A stretch of DNA of 49,705 nucleotides, taken from Bartonella tribocorum. Lineage in GTDB: Bacteria; Pseudomonadota; Alphaproteobacteria; Rhizobiales; Rhizobiaceae. Positions 28,805 through 37,387 of this stretch are shown here, piece by piece (position 1 is the first letter of the stretch; the number at the start of each line of letters is the position of its first letter). The notes below the pieces were generated by a model. The model did not search any database. It was not told the origin of the DNA and saw only the letters and a program-made list of their open reading frames with translations. The position numbers and the translations under genes were made by a program. The stretch is taken from contig NZ_NJPP01000011.1 of assembly GCF_002778015.1 (NCBI RefSeq), positions 1 to 49,705 on the forward strand, read 5' to 3'.

Positions 28805-29703
28805 TCAGTTTTCTTTTTAAACGGATTAATCACGCTAAGCTTCACATTCTTTGATTTAATGTAACGCGCGTACACATAAACAACAAACATCAAACAAATC
28901 CAACTTCTAACCATTCCATAGTCATCATCTGTATGAACAAACGCTACATAATAAGAAACAAAGAGGCTAAAAAACAGCTCTGCAAGAACATCAAGGAGCA
29001 ACCAATAATATTTCTTTGTAGTAACAAAGAGAACCATCAAAAATGTCAAAAAAACTTGGCCCGTTAGAATAGCGAAACCAAACACCGCATAATCAAACAT
29101 TTTTTTCACTGCCTCCCTGTTTGCAAAATCTATCTGTTGATAGATTTCTCGAAGGTCTGATAAAAGCAGTGATGACACAAAAAAGACGCCTATGGCAAAC
29201 CCACAGCCAATGCAAATGCTTAAATCTAGCACGGACATAGATTTTTCCTTCAAAGCTTTAGCAATTAGGACATAGCGAGCACCCGCTATCATCAACAGAA
29301 TAATGAAAAGCAGATAAATATAGCTCGAAAGCTGCAGATCAAAAAAATCTAACAGAAGGTCATCACTCATAACAATAAAACCAGCTGCGATGAAAAAAAT
29401 GGGGCAACTTGCGATAATAGCCAAACTAAAGCATTTTATATTGTTTACTATATTGGGTATAAATTCAATGCAAAAAAAAAGAAAGAACATAATTATAGCA
29501 ACATGAGAAGATGTTATCGACACATCGTCTATATACTCAAAGATATATATGATGGGAGGAACAACCAATGCCGCCACTATGAATGCAACCATATTCTCCC
29601 TGCCTAACATGCTTTTTCCATTAATAGCAATACTTTTGCAGAATAGATACAACATGCCAAACCACAGACAAAAATAAACGAGCACTAAACCAAATGCGCC
29701 CAT
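28801..29703 (-). CDS. Polytopic membrane protein, 300 residues
   Basis: The start is the ATG at 29701-29703 with the strong ribosome site ACACAGGAGGAGCT; a GTG 39 bases earlier is also open but unsupported. The protein (MGAFGLVLVYFCLWFGMLYL...) has about nine membrane segments and a basic C-terminal tail (NPFKKKTE). Its last third (LTGQVFLTFLMVLFVTTKK, then DVLAELFFSLFV) loosely resembles the paralogous membrane proteins downstream, but the His motifs are absent. It sits directly between two Gly-rich peptide genes, the usual place for an immunity or transport protein. Family not recognised. Confidence 0.6.
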   Translation of the reverse strand: MGAFGLVLVYFCLWFGMLYLFCKSIAINGKSMLGRENMVAFIVAALVVPPIIYIFEYIDDVSITSSHVAIIMFFLFFCIEFIPNIVNNIKCFSLAIIASCPIFFIAAGFIVMSDDLLLDFFDLQLSSYIYLLFIILLMIAGARYVLIAKALKEKSMSVLDLSICIGCGFAIGVFFVSSLLLSDLREIYQQIDFANREAVKKMFDYAVFGFAILTGQVFLTFLMVLFVTTKKYYWLLLDVLAELFFSLFVSYYVAFVHTDDDYGMVRSWICLMFVVYVYARYIKSKNVKLSVINPFKKKTE

Positions 29704-29760
29704 AGCTCCTCCTGTGTAATATTCCAAACATAAAGGTGGCACCTTTTACAGCACCACCGT

Positions 29761-29791
29761 TCTAGGCTTTAGGATAACCCAAAGAACTACA
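29761..29791. repeat. 31-bp perfect direct repeat, copy 2
   Basis: This is identical to 28757-28787. On the minus strand it directly follows the stop codon of peptide 1 and precedes the 300-residue membrane gene. Confidence 0.9.
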
Positions 29792-30105
29792 TCAAAAGTG
29801 CATCAACATCCCACCACCTGAATTAGCAATAGATTGACCCAACAACTGTGCTCCACACTGGGCAGCAGCCACAGCATAACCACCATAACCGCCTATGGTG
29901 TCTCCGAATTCATTGCCTACAATTTGCCCAAAGCTTCCTGTGGCCATTGCAGCATAAGGATTACGCCCCGCTGCCCATCCTATGACAAAACCACTCGCAA
30001 GGCCAACCTTGCCACCATACTTGCTACCAAACGCACTACCAGAGTTATATTTGCTACTAAAATTATCGGCACTGCAATAATTACGAACTACTTGAAAATC
30101 TCATT
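29792..30105 (-). pseudogene. Gly-rich bacteriocin-like peptide (peptide 1), start out of frame
   Basis: About 100 codons in one frame encode an unusually Gly/Ala/Ser-rich peptide: NYCSADNFSSKYNSGSAFGS, then KYGGKVGLASGFVIGWAAG, GSFGQIVGNEFGDTIGGYGG and AAAQCGAQLLGQ. It ends GGGMLMHF at the TGA at 29792-29794. Two Cys and repeated GxxxG spacing are bacteriocin-like features. The only nearby ATG (30103-30105) is one base out of frame with it, and the in-frame sequence upstream reaches a stop at once. So either a one-base indel inactivated it or initiation is unusual. It is the first gene of the cluster. Confidence 0.5.
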
Positions 30106-30650
30106 TATTTTCTTCAATTTAGTGTATAAATAAATTCCCCCAAGGTTACTTATGTCCCCGCGCCAGAATAGCTTACCCATAATCAACCACCGAAACACCC
30201 CCTGGAGATATGAATGCACTTTCATGCAAGTTCATACTTATAATATATAGTTGATAAAATCAAGGAAACTGTGTCAAAAATATGGCATATATTAGCAAAT
30301 TTACGCTTACTTATTTTATGTATTTAAACCTAATAGTCTATATTATGAGCAATAATAATGAAAGTAAAATAAGATTCTCTTGGTTTACAAAATATACTAA
30401 AAATATATAAATATACTGATAGAGATATTTATCGTTGCAATTGCAATCAGAATCATAGATTCGGTTAACCCATTTATATTTCAAGCGATTATTGATCGTA
30501 TCATTCTGTTTTTGGCAAAACTTGAGAAAAATCATCCGCGCAAGGTCTCTGCTCTGTGACAGCTCACACGCAAAAAGACCGCCAAGCGTGGCTTTTAACC
30601 GCCTCACAAAACGCCAAAAATAAGAATTAGAAAAGTTGGAGAAGATAAAT
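30106..30650. other. Upstream region of the peptide cluster, next to tRNA-His
   Basis: About 545 bp of AT-rich sequence with no recognisable gene. Facing the cluster there is a TTGACA-like and TATAAT-like region around 30236-30283 with a small inverted repeat (TTGAT-TTT-ATCAA), listed separately. No copy of the tRNA-His 3' end was found here. Confidence 0.45.
30236..30283 (-). promoter_or_regulatory. Candidate promoter of the peptide cluster
   Basis: On the minus strand the region contains TTGACA, then TTGATTTTATCAA (an inverted repeat), then an AT-rich block TATATATTATAAG. A spacing close to consensus exists for TTGATT with TATAAG. Its position, about 130 bases before the peptide 1 frame, suits a promoter. 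Sequence evidence only. Confidence 0.3.
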
Positions 30651-30727
30651 GGTACGGTTGGTGGGATTTGAACCTACGACCTCTGGTGCCACAAACCAGC
30701 GCTCTAACCAACTGAGCTACAACCGCA
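30651..30727 (-). tRNA. tRNA-His (anticodon GTG)
   Basis: Read on the minus strand the 77 bases fold as a cloverleaf: acceptor GCGGTTG/CAACCGT, D-arm AGCTCAGTTGGTTAGAGC, anticodon stem CTGGT/ACCAG with loop TTGTGGC (anticodon GTG), T-arm GTAGGTTCAAATCCCAC, and a gene-encoded CCA. The first acceptor pair is G1-U72 with A73 and there is no extra G-1, the unusual form described for alphaproteobacteria. The 3' end faces the accessory block. Confidence 0.95.
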
Positions 30728-30877
30728 TAAAAAGCAAATGTACCATAACTATTCACGATTTTGTAAACATTTATTCTTCGCTTATGTGACATAAGCAAGA
30801 TCAACAAAGTTTGCAAGCCCCTTAAAAAAAATCTCGCAATTTTTTGTGAAGAAAAATGTTTTTTACAAAGAAAATTT

Positions 30878-31960
30878 TTACAAGGGAAATTTTGCCCAAT
30901 GCTCAAGATTATGATCACGATAGTCTTTTATGTTATCAACCCCATCTTGTTGCATCATCCGTAAAATCTCTTTTAAAATAGTTATGACAAGATTTGGACC
31001 TTCATAAACCATCCCACTATATAATTGAATTAAATCTGCACCTGCTTTTACTTTTTCCAAAGTAGTTTGTGCATCCTTTACACCGCCAACGCCAATAATT
31101 GCAATTTCCTTCCCTAATTTTTGACGCATTTTTGCAAGTACAATCGTAGAACGCTCAAAAAGTGGACGTCCAGAAAGCCCCCCCTCTTCATTGCTGAAAC
31201 GACTATTGTTAAGACCTTGACGTGAAAGAGTTGTATTGGAAACAATCAGTCCATCAAAATCAGAAAGTTTTATTTCTTCTGCAATATCATCCAATTCTTT
31301 CTCTGATAAATCTGGAGCAATTTTTAAAAAAATGGGAATGGAAAATCTATGTTTTTTCTCTTGCTCCTTTCGCGCTTTTGAGATGGCATTCAACAAAAGA
31401 TTCAAACTATCACGAGCCTGTAAATCGCGCAAACCTGGCGTATTAGGAGAAGAAATATTAACCGTAAAATAATCAGCAACATCATAAAAACAAGCAATAC
31501 CAACAGTATAATCGTCAATCTTATTAACCGTATCCTTATTAGCTCCAATATTGACTCCTACAACACCCGCTTTTTTACACGCGCGCAATCTGTCGCAAAC
31601 AACTTGATGCCCGTCATTATTAAAACCCATTCTATTAATAATCGCTTCATCTTCTTTTAAACGAAAAAGCCGTGGTTTAGGATTTCCAATCTGAGGCTTT
31701 GGTGTCACTGTTCCAATTTCGGTAAAACCAAATCCTAACCGAAAAATTTCATCAACAACCTCTGCATTTTTATCAAACCCCGCTGCAAGACCAATAAAAT
31801 TTTGAAACTCAAGCCCTGCAATCGTTACACTCAATCGCTTATCAACAACCTTTTGACAACCGTTTAATCCACTTTTTAATCCGATAATCGCTAAACAGTG
31901 CGCATGCTCTGGATCTAACATAAATAAAGCAGAACGGCCAATACAACGAAAAAAACTCAT
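30878..31960 (-). CDS. pyrD: Dihydroorotate dehydrogenase (quinone), class 2
   Basis: The 360-residue enzyme oxidises dihydroorotate to orotate in pyrimidine synthesis, passing electrons via FMN to quinone at the inner membrane. [11 protein letters not shown] lies near residue 60-70, [20 protein letters not shown] near 85-104, and the class 2 active-site Ser in [17 protein letters not shown] near 165-180. [20 protein letters not shown] near 290 contacts the FMN phosphate. The frame is open to 32008, but I choose the ATG at 31958-31960 because GAGAAGGATTG precedes it and the N-terminal helix then has normal length ([21 protein letters not shown]). It lies 150 bp upstream of tRNA-His. Confidence 0.95.
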   Translation of the reverse strand: MSFFRCIGRSALFMLDPEHAHCLAIIGLKSGLNGCQKVVDKRLSVTIAGLEFQNFIGLAAGFDKNAEVVDEIFRLGFGFTEIGTVTPKPQIGNPKPRLFRLKEDEAIINRMGFNNDGHQVVCDRLRACKKAGVVGVNIGANKDTVNKIDDYTVGIACFYDVADYFTVNISSPNTPGLRDLQARDSLNLLLNAISKARKEQEKKHRFSIPIFLKIAPDLSEKELDDIAEEIKLSDFDGLIVSNTTLSRQGLNNSRFSNEEGGLSGRPLFERSTIVLAKMRQKLGKEIAIIGVGGVKDAQTTLEKVKAGADLIQLYSGMVYEGPNLVITILKEILRMMQQDGVDNIKDYRDHNLEHWAKFPL

Positions 31961-32680
31961 CAATCCTTCTCCACAACATAAAAATGATCCATCACACCTT
32001 ACATACACCTTTTAACACAAAAAATCGCCCAGAGAGTATATTATCCAAATAATCCCCTTTCTATTAAGAATAGTTCAGCACATCATCGTCATTCACGTGG
32101 ATTTTTATGCACCCTGAATAGAAAAAAATTATTTTTGAAAAAACGTTTCTCTTTTTTAAAATTGTTCCGCTCGCTAAATATGTAATCTTATAAAATGCCC
32201 GTATGCATTAAGAAATTAAAGGCATTTTATCACACCATGGTCTTATCTCTTGCAAGCAAGCTCATAACGTCTTTTAAAAAGCAAGAAAATTATCTCTATT
32301 CCCTCAATTCCTTTGTATAATATTGTTTCCAATAGAAATAAGGTTTGCTCTATAAGGCTGTTTTTCTCCTAGCATTGAGAAAGTACACAATTCGTAAAAT
32401 TATCTACATTCATGCCATTGTTGTACCATTTTTAGCAGTATGGTATTCAACCGTTTGGACTATATTAATAAAATTTTAAAAAATCTGCGTTGTTACCATT
32501 GCTTATGCACTCAATACAGTTTTTCATTTATAGGTTTTCTGTTTAACATACAGCTGAAGTGATAACAGTTGATCATTAAACTTACACTTATCACACCAGA
32601 GACTTGCAAACCCAAATAACCTTGCAACCCCTATAGTTCTGCTCTCTATCACCTGATACAATCTTCCAACTGATGAAAAC
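31961..32680. other. Gene-free stretch upstream of pyrD
   Basis: About 700 bp of AT-rich DNA with no recognisable gene. It adjoins the 3' end of the integrase remnant at 32681-32937. Confidence 0.5.
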
Positions 32681-32937
32681 GTGGTGCCAATGAGAGGCAT
32701 ACCCCTTGATATAAAACAGAACGCCATTGGATTTCTATTTCACGTGCTTTCTTTAAAGAAACATTTCTTCGTGCTCTTTTGCCTATTTCACGACGCCACC
32801 CCTGAATGGTATGATGATAAATTATTGAGCATAAAAATCTTTACGCTTATGGCACAACAAGCCGGCACTATCGTACACTTTTTTCGTTCGCAATATTTTT
32901 ACAACTCTTGGTCCTAGAGACGATTCACAAGAAGCAT
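32681..32937 (-). pseudogene. Decayed tyrosine integrase 5' end (copy B)
   Basis: Read on the minus strand, an ATG at 32935-32937 starts MLLVNRL, matching MALINRL of copy A. After shifts and stops come VYDSAGLLCHKRKD, an AQ followed by a stop where copy A has AQWLYRY, and NGVLFYIKG where copy A has DGVLFYVRA. The upstream ~100 bp also resemble copy A (shared AAACCA...TTGAATGTCATAA block). Only the arm-binding region is left, with several stops. A 78-codon frame on the opposite strand is its shadow. Confidence 0.75.
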
Positions 32938-33667
32938 TTTTAATTCTTTCTCTCGTGTTTTTTAGAGATACACCAGCCCAGTTTATGACATTCAAGCATG
33001 TGGTTTTATTTGATGCAATATGGGAGAAGTTATGATGAGAAAATCTTATGATATTCGGCGTTATGATTCAAATTAAATGATGTTTTATCATTATAAATCA
33101 ATGTATTGTCTCTTATTAGTTATGACTACTTTTAACCTATACAACACAGTAAAAATAGCTTTTAAATAAGTTTGCACGCCTAATTGTCCTATTACTTGTT
33201 GAATTAAGAGAAACTATCTGACACTATAAATTTTACTCCTGCCTTATCTATCCATTTCTCCTATCAATACTGAAGTACAATTTTTTATTCTCAATTCTCT
33301 TTTTAAGCCAATATATAACACTTCATTCGCGAAGCTTCCTGATGGCTTAACTCTTAATATTGCTAACTTTGTGATATTCTTTAAAATCTCTCTTTTTAAA
33401 TGTTATCATAAAAATATTGAGGCAATTATATAAATTAAGAACAATTTTCGACTGTTCGTTGTAAAAAGCAGATACAGTTTTTATCAAAAAAGCTTTTCTC
33501 TATGAAATAAAACAGAGTCCATAGAGCTCTTTATTAAGCATCATAAAGTTATTGGAAAATAATATTAATGCTGTAGTATAATTCTAAAAATAAAATCTGC
33601 CCTTTCCTTTTTCATCAAAAGCGGTAAGTAAATTACCGTATATCGCTTACACAAAGGGGAAACCGCA
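32938..33667. other. Gene-free stretch upstream of mscL
   Basis: About 730 bp, AT-rich. The first ~100 bp carry the conserved sequence found upstream of all three integrase remnants. The last part should hold the mscL promoter; an AAGGGGA ribosome site precedes its ATG. Nothing else was recognised. Confidence 0.5.
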
Positions 33668-34078
33668 ATGCTTAAAGAATTCAAAGAATTTGCTCTAAAA
33701 GGTAATATGATTGATCTTGCCATTGGTGTGATTATAGGGGGCGCTTTTGGTGGCTTAGTCAACTCAATTGTCAACGATATTTTTATGCCAATTATTGGAC
33801 TTATTACCGGTGGAATTGATTTTTCTAACATGTTTATTCAACTTGCTGGCGAAAAACAAGCAACATTGAGTGCTGCCAAAGCCGCTGGAGCAACCATTAG
33901 CTATGGACACTTTATTACTTTACTGATCAATTTTCTCATTATTGCGTGGGTTCTCTTTTTCTTCGTTAAAGCTATGAATAAAATGCGTAGAAAAGAAGAA
34001 GGAGAAAGCCCGAAAAAAATCTCTTCAGAAGAACAACTTTTAACAGAAATTAGAGATCTCTTGGCTAAGAAAAAATAA
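33668..34078 (+). CDS. mscL: Large-conductance mechanosensitive channel
   Basis: The 136-residue inner-membrane protein forms the homopentameric pore that opens on osmotic downshock. The signature [20 protein letters not shown] at the N-terminus gives the amphipathic helix and pore-lining segment 1, [20 protein letters not shown] follows, and segment 2 ([20 protein letters not shown]) lies near 85-105. A charged cytoplasmic helix ([15 protein letters not shown]) ends the protein. Length is normal. It is transcribed alone and convergent with the histidine kinase. Confidence 0.97.
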   Translation: MLKEFKEFALKGNMIDLAIGVIIGGAFGGLVNSIVNDIFMPIIGLITGGIDFSNMFIQLAGEKQATLSAAKAAGATISYGHFITLLINFLIIAWVLFFFVKAMNKMRRKEEGESPKKISSEEQLLTEIRDLLAKKK

Positions 34079-34096
34079 ATTTATCGACGACTTACA

Positions 34097-35797
34097 TCAT
34101 GGAATATGAGGAAAAAACATTTCCACAGTTGTTCCATGATTGGGTTTTGAGAACAATAAAAATTCTCCCCCACTTTCTTCCACCATTGCCTTACACATTG
34201 GGAGGCCTAAGCCTGTTCCCATAAAAGCACCATCACCAGAGCGTCCATCTTTGCGCTCTACTTGACCGTAAGGTTGCAGAGCCTGTACAATCTCTTCTTC
34301 ACTCATCCCTATACCATTATCACTTACTGAAATTTTTACGCGTTCTTTTCTATAAGAAACGTGAATAATAATCTGCCCACCCAAGGGGGTAAAACGAATG
34401 GCATTGGAAAGAAGATTCCATATAATTTGGCGAAACATTTGTTGTGATACAGGAATAAATGGAACATGCGGTGGAGCAACAATGCGCATGATAATACCGT
34501 TATGATTAGCTTGCGTTTCAAGAAAAGCTATCGTCGCACGTAAACAAGATATCACATCGAATTTTTCAGCAATAGGAGAGGAATCAATCTGGTTATTGGA
34601 ACCAGAATAATTTGCCTTCGAACATTCTAGTAATTCATTAATCAGCGATAATATATGTTTTCCGGAGGAAATAATATCGCGCAAATATCCATGATAGCGC
34701 TCATTTTCTATCGAACCAAAACGACCTTCTTTCATAATTTCTGCAAAACCGATAAGAACATTCAAAGGTGTTCGTATTTCATGAATAACTCCAACGATTT
34801 TACTCTCTTCTGCTTTTTTTTCTTCTGATGGAACTTTTTTTGTCCTATCACGCAACATAACAGCATAGTTGCCTTGCTGTGCCAAAAATACAATCGTAAT
34901 AAGAACGGTTATATTTTTATGATTTTTCGTCATTAAATTAGCTGTCTCGCTGCGATTTAAAACCTGATTTTCCCCATTTATACGGATTAATTTAAAATAT
35001 TTTTCAACCAAAAATTGGCTTTGCAACGTAAATAATGAAGAGAATGGCTGTCCTCGTAGTTCATTTATTTCATAACCCATTAATGCTAAAGCTGCCCTAC
35101 TTGCCGATTGAATAAAGCCCTGTTTATCTAACCATAAAACACCATCTGTTGCTGTTTCCAACAATGATAAAACTGCAGCGGGTTCTTTTATGAGTGCTTG
35201 TTCTATAGCATTTATTGGCAATATTGGTGGATATGGTAATTGGATAGCTGTTTCTTCAACAAAATTCTCTTCTTTTACCGATGCGTTCAATTCATCCCGT
35301 AATTGCTCTGCAATCTCACGAAAAGTGGAGCGTTCTATCTCCGTAAGATGCGGTATTTTCGTCTCCAGCTTTTCATCTCTTTGTTCTTGAACTTTTTCTT
35401 GTATTTTTAAAATGCCAAAGCCACGAAACCCCTTAAACTGCTTTTTAACATCAAAAATTGGCAAAGCCGACAATTCAACATCAAGCCATTGTGAACAACC
35501 ATCAACGGGCCATTGAACAATCTCTTTATTCCATGGCACAGCCGCTTCAATAAAACGACTGAGAACCCGATATCGATCATCATTAAATTGATGAGAAAGC
35601 TCATGAAAACTACATCCTAAAATAGAAGAAGAGAAAGGCCCAACAACTTCAGCTAGCTCTTTTGAGACTTCACAAAATAGACCATTGCGATCAATTTCCC
35701 ATGTAAAAGGCCGTGGCAAAAGCTCTGGTGTAAAACAAAAAGCTTCTTGCTTACATTTTAATTCATTTGTGTTTAACTCATCTGCTTTTAATGACAT
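34097..35797 (-). CDS. PAS-domain sensor histidine kinase of the PdhS/DivJ/PleC type
   Basis: The 566-residue protein has two PAS-like regions (about 30-130 and 205-318), a dimerisation/phosphoacceptor helix with His339 (VIHEIRTPLNVLIGFAEIM), and a full ATPase domain. The latter shows the N box NLLSNAIRFTPLGG, the G1 motif DNGIGMS and the G2 motif GTGLGLPMCKAM. The stretch ERYHGYLRDIISSGKHILSL is typical of alphaproteobacterial cell-cycle kinases that act on DivK. No membrane segment is seen, as in cytosolic PdhS, where polar localisation is used instead. No response regulator gene is adjacent, also usual for this group. The exact family member is not certain. Confidence 0.82.
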   Translation of the reverse strand: MSLKADELNTNELKCKQEAFCFTPELLPRPFTWEIDRNGLFCEVSKELAEVVGPFSSSILGCSFHELSHQFNDDRYRVLSRFIEAAVPWNKEIVQWPVDGCSQWLDVELSALPIFDVKKQFKGFRGFGILKIQEKVQEQRDEKLETKIPHLTEIERSTFREIAEQLRDELNASVKEENFVEETAIQLPYPPILPINAIEQALIKEPAAVLSLLETATDGVLWLDKQGFIQSASRAALALMGYEINELRGQPFSSLFTLQSQFLVEKYFKLIRINGENQVLNRSETANLMTKNHKNITVLITIVFLAQQGNYAVMLRDRTKKVPSEEKKAEESKIVGVIHEIRTPLNVLIGFAEIMKEGRFGSIENERYHGYLRDIISSGKHILSLINELLECSKANYSGSNNQIDSSPIAEKFDVISCLRATIAFLETQANHNGIIMRIVAPPHVPFIPVSQQMFRQIIWNLLSNAIRFTPLGGQIIIHVSYRKERVKISVSDNGIGMSEEEIVQALQPYGQVERKDGRSGDGAFMGTGLGLPMCKAMVEESGGEFLLFSKPNHGTTVEMFFPHIP

Positions 35798-36807
35798 AAT
35801 TAAAACTAAAAAAGTGTTAGATTGACTCTCAAACGAATAATACTCATTTATTTACAAATACCTGCTCTAGTTAAAATAACTTGATATCTTATTATCAATT
35901 ATCTGTAGCAAAATTTTGACTGTTTCACCCACAAAACAAGCGTCAAAAGAATCTCCCGACATTGCTGCTTATTCACCTCTTATTGTCATAAAGTTTATTA
36001 CAATAAGAAAAACATGCCCCTCACATAAAATAGGTTTCCTAGAAGAACACATTATATTTTGCGCATTCATATATTTTACACATTCATACGCCTGTCTTAA
36101 AGAGGTATTTGGTTCAAAGCTTATTTTAAACAGCATCCGTGAATGATGTAATATAAAGGCCCCCATAAAGGATATCAAGGCATTATGCTTTTCCTTTTTA
36201 TACTTCTGAAAAAGCGCGCTCTATTACATTTGTCAAGCCCCCAATGTTGCCAGTAGTTTTTGTATTGAAAAACATTCATAAGAGGCTTTCTTATTCTTTT
36301 TAAATGTTTTTATCCTCCGCTGCTTCTACTTATGATATACAAAAAACGGTTTTGATTGTTTTAATATAAACAAATTTGAAATGAAAAAATTTTACAATAC
36401 TTGAGACTTTTATTCGATATGAACAATGGTAAATTATCTTAATAATTCAATATATTGTATTATAAAATACGAGAAATTAAAAATTTATTTTTCAAGTAAA
36501 TCTTCTTATAAAAATACTTTTCTTGCACCAATAGTTCAGATGGTAACAAACTTAGCGTAGCGCTTTAAAGCCCCCAATGCAACAAAACTTGTATATTGAG
36601 TACTCTTCTTATTAAAATGACTCTCAAAAGGACCTTTTTTTATCATCAGTACATTGATTTATAAACATAAATCTTTTTTTTAATTTGAAACATAGTAAGA
36701 TCTTCTCGTCACCCACCCTCTCATATTGAATCAACCAAAACCATTCGCTTGCATGTTACAAACGGGAATGGCGTGTCAATAAAAATTGTTAAAGAAGGGA
36801 TATAAAA
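35798..36807. other. Long gene-free stretch between the kinase and integrase copy C
   Basis: About 1 kb, AT-rich. A minus-strand frame of 69 codons at 35969-36178, which continues after one stop toward 35880, is protein-like but unrecognised. The last ~150 bp resemble the upstream sequence of the other integrase remnants. No RNA gene was seen. Confidence 0.45.
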
Positions 36808-37045
36808 GTGCCTCTTATGAACCGTCTCAAGTACCAAGGTTTATCGTAATTTTGTGCTAGAAAATAGTGTAATAGCACCTGCTTGTTACTTCATAAACAT
36901 AAAGATGGTGATGTTCAATAGCTTTAATGCTTTACAAGTACCGTCACGACATGAGCTTGGGTACCTTGCTTAGATGTTTCTTGCATGAATATATGCTACA
37001 ATGGTGTCCTGTTCTTCGTAAGAATCGTGACTGCACTGATCAGAA
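36808..37045 (+). pseudogene. Decayed tyrosine integrase 5' end (copy C)
   Basis: A GTG at 36808 gives VPLMNRLKYQGLS then a stop. Later frames give CLLLHKHKDGDVQ and a scrambled STVTT-MSLGTL region matching the arm-binding domain of copy A. Many stops and shifts are present and nothing of the catalytic domain remains. The upstream block (TTGAATCAACCAAAACCATT and GGCGTGTCAATAAAAATTG) is close to that of copy A. Confidence 0.75.
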
Positions 37046-37338
37046 CTTTTAAAAATAAAAAATATACCACCGTACGATTTGGCCAAAGAGTCTTTTTGCA
37101 ATAATAAAAAAGAACAAAAATCATCTGTTCTTCATATAAAGATTATTTTCTTTCTTTGCACCCAAAATCATCGAGAAATGTTAAAAACATCTCTACCCTT
37201 TTGTATAAGCTTGTTCTCCTCATCAACAATCAAAAAATTGCTTTATTACTTTTCCCTCAATTGTTTAATATTACTCTTTTTTAATGTTACTCCCCAAAAA
37301 ATAAAACACGTATTCGCTCTTTAAATAATGACTGTCAG

Positions 37339-37367
37339 ACATTTAAAAATCACATATTTTTAAATGT
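37339..37367 (-). terminator. 12-bp hairpin downstream of ftsK
   Basis: ACATTTAAAAAT and ATTTTTAAATGT form a perfect stem with the loop CACAT, about 20 bp past the ftsK stop. The A/T runs inside the stem are symmetric, so it could act in either direction. Confidence 0.45.
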
Positions 37368-37387
37368 GCTTTTTTATATGTGCTCAA

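Noticed and set aside
32681..32917. A 78-codon plus-strand frame
   Set aside because: Its opposite strand matches the integrase arm-binding region, so this is a shadow of a pseudogene.
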